DNA from: Persebacter sp051009035
Lineage (GTDB): Bacteria > Pseudomonadota > Gammaproteobacteria > Tethybacterales > Persebacteraceae
Direction: 5' to 3'
Assembly: GCA_051009035.1 (NCBI GenBank)
Contig: JBPCWY010000075.1
Span: forward strand, 1 to 7,891
Length of the DNA stretch: 7,891 bases
Part shown: positions 5,474-7,891 of the stretch, one piece after another
Position numbering within the stretch: position 1 is the stretch's first letter
How the letters are laid out: every line of letters begins with the position of its first letter
Translations under genes and position numbers: made by a program
Notes under the pieces: model-generated
Database searches by the model: none
What the model was told of the DNA's origin: nothing
What the model saw: only the letters and a program-made list of their open reading frames with translations

Positions 5474-6076
5474 TTAATGCACCCTCCAGCGGCGGCGGTT
5501 TGGGCGGCGGAATGCAAACCAGCCCCAAACGCCCCCGGCGGCAAAACCCGCCAAGTGCGCCCAGTGGGCGAATAAGGTCCAGCCGAAAATAATTCCGGCG
5601 ACATCCAACGCCGCCATAAACGCCGCCGCCTTCCACAGCGGAAACGGGCGCATGCGCAGTAAATCATTAATCAACAAAAGCTTGACCGGCGCGCGCCCGA
5701 AGCGGTATAACGAACACGAAAGCATGCCCAAAACGGCGGCGCTGATTCCGACCGCCGGAACGCCGCCGCCGAATATGTTATTCGCCGCAATGCCGCACGC
5801 CGCGGCAAGCGCAAAAAGCGCGGTAAAACGCCGCGCCCCGACAAGCGGCAAAACCATTTGTCCGCCGATAAAATGCAGCCCCATGACATTTAACAAAAAA
5901 TGCGGCAACCCCGCATGAATAAACGGCGCGGCGGTAAAATGCAAAAGCGACCACCGCTCCGCAAAAATAGCGCGCCATGCGCCGTCCGGCATCGCGTAAA
6001 AAAATAATGCGCCCAAAAAAGACGCGGCGGCCGGAACATATACCGGCCAATATCCCGGAATTAATCGCAACGCCAC
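5474..6076 (-). CDS. Rhomboid-family intramembrane serine protease
   Basis: Rhomboids cut transmembrane segments of partner proteins inside the membrane. With a GTG start at 6076 the protein has 200 residues and about six hydrophobic helices. Landmarks are HxxxN in the second helix (H59...N63, in HAGLPHFLLNVMGLHFIGG), the serine motif G110-I-S112-A in AVGISAAVLGML, and catalytic H174 in AHLAGFAAGG, giving a Ser-His dyad. The residue after the serine is alanine rather than the common glycine (GxSG). No ATG lies near the expected start: GTG at 6076, TTG at 6070 or ATT at 6061 are possible, all overlapping or abutting the exonuclease stop, so the gene is probably coupled to it. The frame continues further upstream but only as the shadow of the exonuclease gene. 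The C-terminus is arginine-rich. Substrate unknown. Confidence 0.85.
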   Translation of the reverse strand: MALRLIPGYWPVYVPAAASFLGALFFYAMPDGAWRAIFAERWSLLHFTAAPFIHAGLPHFLLNVMGLHFIGGQMVLPLVGARRFTALFALAAACGIAANNIFGGGVPAVGISAAVLGMLSCSLYRFGRAPVKLLLINDLLRMRPFPLWKAAAFMAALDVAGIIFGWTLFAHWAHLAGFAAGGVWGWFAFRRPNRRRWRVH

Positions 6077-6843
6077 TGCGCCAAAAATTCCGCCCAGCGT
6101 TCTTCGTCCAAACACGCGCGGACGGTTTCGTATTCTTCCGCGATGGAATTCAAACCGCCGCGAAAATATTGAAAACGCGCAAACAGCAAATAAGTCAACA
6201 GCGCGTCCGTTTCGCAATAGCGGCGAATCTCTTCCGTTTTGCCCGCCCGCCAAGCGTCCCAAACCGCGCCCCCGCCGATTCCGATTTTGCCCGGCAAACC
6301 GCACAACCGCGCCGCATCGTTCAACCCCGCCCGCGTTTGGTACATGCCCAAAATATCCATCAAATCCAAATGCCGCTCGTGGTAGCGGCTCGTGTAATTG
6401 TTCCAGCGAAATTTGTCGCCGGAAGAATCCTCCCCGTGCATTTGCCAATAACGCGGCGCGGCGATTCCGAATTTCATCGCCCGCCAATGCAATACCGGCA
6501 AATCAAAACCGCCCCCGTTCCACGACACCAGCCGCGGCGTCCGCTTGTCTATGATACGAAAAAAAGTTTCCACCATCGTTTTTTCGTCATATTCCGGCGG
6601 CGCGAGCGAAGAAATTTTTAGCGTTTCTTCGCCGCCGCCAAAATAACGCGCAACGCATGAAATTACCGCAACGCGGTGCAAATGCGGCGGCAAAAAATCG
6701 CTTTTGTTTTCCTGTCGCCGCAAACGCGCGTCCATCTCCACAACCTCTTCTTCCGAAATGTCGGCGGAAAAACCGCGCATTTCGCGCAGCGCGTCCGTAT
6801 CGGGAATCGTTTCAATGTCAAACGCCAACACCGTTTCGCTCAT
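6061..6843 (-). CDS. Predicted 3'-5' exonuclease, PolB-like (DnaQ-like fold)
   Basis: This 260-residue protein fits the stand-alone 'predicted 3'-5' exonuclease related to PolB' family (DNA_pol_B_exo2), which shares the DEDD exonuclease fold. The three motifs are in order: ExoI FDIET (8-12; D9, E11), ExoII VSWNGGGFDLPVL (106-118; D114) and ExoIII YCETD (209-213; Y209, D213), making it DEDDy type. HLDLMDILGMY (158-168) is another family signature. DNA or RNA preference is not known from sequence. The ATG at 6843 overlaps the cysM stop as ATGA. A good Shine-Dalgarno, GGAG at 6854-6851, lies inside the end of cysM with a 7-base spacer. The longer open frame to 7248 is the shadow of cysM. The 3' end overlaps the rhomboid gene. 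Confidence 0.92.
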   Translation of the reverse strand: MSETVLAFDIETIPDTDALREMRGFSADISEEEVVEMDARLRRQENKSDFLPPHLHRVAVISCVARYFGGGEETLKISSLAPPEYDEKTMVETFFRIIDKRTPRLVSWNGGGFDLPVLHWRAMKFGIAAPRYWQMHGEDSSGDKFRWNNYTSRYHERHLDLMDILGMYQTRAGLNDAARLCGLPGKIGIGGGAVWDAWRAGKTEEIRRYCETDALLTYLLFARFQYFRGGLNSIAEEYETVRACLDEERWAEFLAQWRCD

Positions 6844-7727
6844 GCGTATACTCCGGAAGATAAATAACGGTCGCCGCGGTCGCAGGCGACGGAAACAATC
6901 AGCGCGTTTTTCGATTCCGCCGCGGTTTGCAACGCGACCCAAAGCGCGCCGCCGGACGACACGCCGCAAAAAATTCCTTCTTCTTTCGCCAGCCGCCGCA
7001 TCGTATCTTCGGCGTCGGGTTGCGTGACTTCCGCAATACGCGAGACATGCGAAGAATCGTAAATGCGCGGGATATACGCTTCGGGCCATTTGCGGATGCC
7101 GGAAATTTGCGCGCCTTCCGCCGGATGCACGCCGACAATTTGCACGCCGGAATTTTGCTCGGCAAAAAAACGCGAACAGCCGGTAATCGTCCCGGTCGTC
7201 CCCATGCTGGAAATAAAATGCGTAATGTTGCCTTCGGTCGCGCGCCAAATTTCGGGCGCGGTGCCTTCGTAATGCGCCGCCGGATTATCCTTGTTGGCGA
7301 ATTGGTCAAGCACGAAACCGTCCCCCCGCCGCCCCATATCCGCCGCCATATCGCGCGCGCCTTCCATGCCTTCCTCGCGCGAGACGAGAATTAATTCCGC
7401 GCCGTAAGCGCGCATGCTGATTTTGCGTTCTTCGGTTTGGTTGGCGGGCATAATCAAACGCATGCGGTAGCCGAGCGCGGCGGCAATCATCGCCAGCGCG
7501 ATTCCGGTATTGCCGCTCGTCGCTTCCACGAGCAAATCGCCGGGGCGGATATCGCCGCGCTCCTGCGCCCGCAAAATCATACTGCGCGCGGGGCGGTCCT
7601 TCACCGACCCGGCGGGATTATTCCCCTCCATCTTAAGAAAAACGCGGCACCCATGAACGCGCCCCAACCGCCGCAACTCCACGAGCGGCGTCTCCCCGAC
7701 AAAAGAATCAATATGCCCCGTTTGCAT
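6840..7727 (-). CDS. cysM: Cysteine synthase B (O-acetylserine sulfhydrylase, CysM type)
   Basis: CysM makes cysteine from O-acetylserine and sulfide, and can use thiosulfate to form S-sulfocysteine. The 295-residue protein aligns along its length with E. coli CysM (303). PLP features: lysine K43 in NNPAGSVKDR, the phosphate-gripping loops TSGNTG (70-75) and GTTGT (176-180), and the ring-binding serine region GVSSGG (255-260). MRAYGAELILVSREEGMEGA (105-124) and CDRGDRYLSSG (282-292) are typical of CysM rather than CysK. The C-terminus is shorter than in E. coli. The start MQTGHIDSFVGETPL matches the family; the frame runs 45 codons further upstream, but that part reads through palindromic repeats. 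A TATAAT ends 7 bases before the ATG with no Shine-Dalgarno. It heads an operon with the exonuclease and rhomboid genes. Confidence 0.96.
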   Translation of the reverse strand: MQTGHIDSFVGETPLVELRRLGRVHGCRVFLKMEGNNPAGSVKDRPARSMILRAQERGDIRPGDLLVEATSGNTGIALAMIAAALGYRMRLIMPANQTEERKISMRAYGAELILVSREEGMEGARDMAADMGRRGDGFVLDQFANKDNPAAHYEGTAPEIWRATEGNITHFISSMGTTGTITGCSRFFAEQNSGVQIVGVHPAEGAQISGIRKWPEAYIPRIYDSSHVSRIAEVTQPDAEDTMRRLAKEEGIFCGVSSGGALWVALQTAAESKNALIVSVACDRGDRYLSSGVYA

Positions 7728-7734
7728 GAATTTA

Positions 7735-7743
7735 ATTATACCA
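7735..7743 (-). promoter_or_regulatory. Extended -10 promoter of the cysM operon, predicted leaderless
   Basis: The minus strand reads TGGTATAAT, an extended -10, with the hexamer ending seven bases before the cysM ATG. The expected start of transcription falls at or next to the A of ATG. The best -35 position (7758-7763, TTTCGC) is weak and lies within a palindromic repeat. Confidence 0.62.
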
Positions 7744-7751
7744 TGCTTCCC

Positions 7752-7771
7752 ATTTCCGCGAAAGCGGGAAT
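7752..7771. repeat. Palindromic repeat copy upstream of cysM
   Basis: ATTTCCGC-GAAA-GCGGGAAT forms an 8-bp stem with one T-G wobble and a GAAA loop. It is a variant of the arms of the 1882-2001 element (ATTCCTGC-GAAA-GCAGGAAT) and sits directly over the -35 zone of the cysM promoter. Confidence 0.65.
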
Positions 7772-7784
7772 CTAAATAACCTAA

Positions 7785-7809
7785 TATTCCCGCAATAAAA
7801 AACAGGAAT
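7785..7809. repeat. Degenerate second copy of the palindromic repeat
   Basis: ATTCCCGC at 7785-7792 and CAGGAAT at 7803-7809 resemble the outer halves of the repeat, but the centre is replaced by an A-rich segment. Only ATTCC/GGAAT still pair. It is probably a decayed partner of the copy at 7752-7771, recalling the paired layout of 1882-2001. Confidence 0.4.
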
Positions 7810-7844
7810 CTTATAAATTTAAAAAATCCAGAATCAATAACAAG

Positions 7845-7884
7845 AAAAAACGCCGCATACAATGATGCCCAACAATCGGCGTTT
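7845..7884 (-). terminator. Candidate terminator of an unseen minus-strand gene beyond the right edge
   Basis: On the minus strand AAACGCCG (7884-7877) pairs perfectly with CGGCGTTT (7855-7848) and the T-run totals six (7850-7845). The 21-base loop is longer than usual. It would end a transcript coming from the right, before the cysM promoter. Confidence 0.4.
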
Positions 7885-7891
7885 GCTACTA

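Noticed and set aside
6077..6487. N-terminal extension of the rhomboid frame
   Set aside because: It overlaps conserved exonuclease coding sequence in another frame and is arginine/glycine-rich without membrane segments.
7728..7862. 45-residue N-terminal extension of CysM
   Set aside because: It reads through the promoter and two palindromic repeats, and CysM family alignment starts at the ATG at 7727.

Overview
The window looks like chromosomal DNA from a proteobacterium, probably gamma- or beta-like. The evidence is an RnfE subunit, a CysM-type cysteine synthase, a PolB-like 3'-5' exonuclease, adjacent queA and tgt, and palindromic 'ATTCC...GGAAT' intergenic repeats of a kind common in proteobacteria. 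I cannot name the genus. Coding DNA is GC-rich, with GCG/CCG/GGC codons next to A/T-ending Lys, Asn and Phe codons and many short poly-A/poly-T runs. All genes are on the minus strand except one peroxiredoxin gene.

Layout in transcription order, from the right edge leftwards. (1) A possible terminator of an unseen upstream gene lies at the far right, followed by degenerate palindromic repeats and then a compact operon: cysM (6840-7727), a PolB-like exonuclease (6061-6843) and a rhomboid-family membrane protein (5474-6076). Its genes overlap by 4 and about 16 bases. (2) A monocistronic 1-Cys peroxiredoxin (4705-5337, plus strand) has its own strong promoter, a Shine-Dalgarno site and a textbook terminator. 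(3) A minus-strand unit holds tRNA-Thr(CGU), queA and tgt. It covers two steps of tRNA queuosine synthesis, and the two genes overlap by one base. (4) A 433-bp intergenic stretch (1777-2209) carries the likely tgt terminator, a hairpin, a half repeat and a 120-bp element with near-perfect 29-bp inverted ends. (5) rnfE (1174-1776) is followed with no gap by an isocitrate lyase/PEP mutase superfamily gene (319-1173). (6) The left edge cuts the start of a gene (1-277) with heptad repeats and the opening of a PD-(D/E)XK nuclease-like domain.

The pattern most worth checking is promoter placement. The three minus-strand genes that head transcription units (the left-edge gene, rnfE, cysM) each have a perfect TATAAT only 6 or 7 bases before the ATG, with no Shine-Dalgarno and no clear -35. 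The tRNA has TATAAT 8 bases before its 5' end. This spacing predicts leaderless mRNAs. The exonuclease gene inside an operon and the peroxiredoxin gene do have GGAG sites. Copies of the palindromic repeat seem to serve as the tgt terminator and to cover the -35 region of cysM.

I see no CRISPR array, phage gene, transposase or clear defence system. Most genes are conserved housekeeping functions. The unusual points are the promoter architecture, the rnfE gene without visible rnf partners, the tRNA-queA-tgt linkage and the palindromic repeats.
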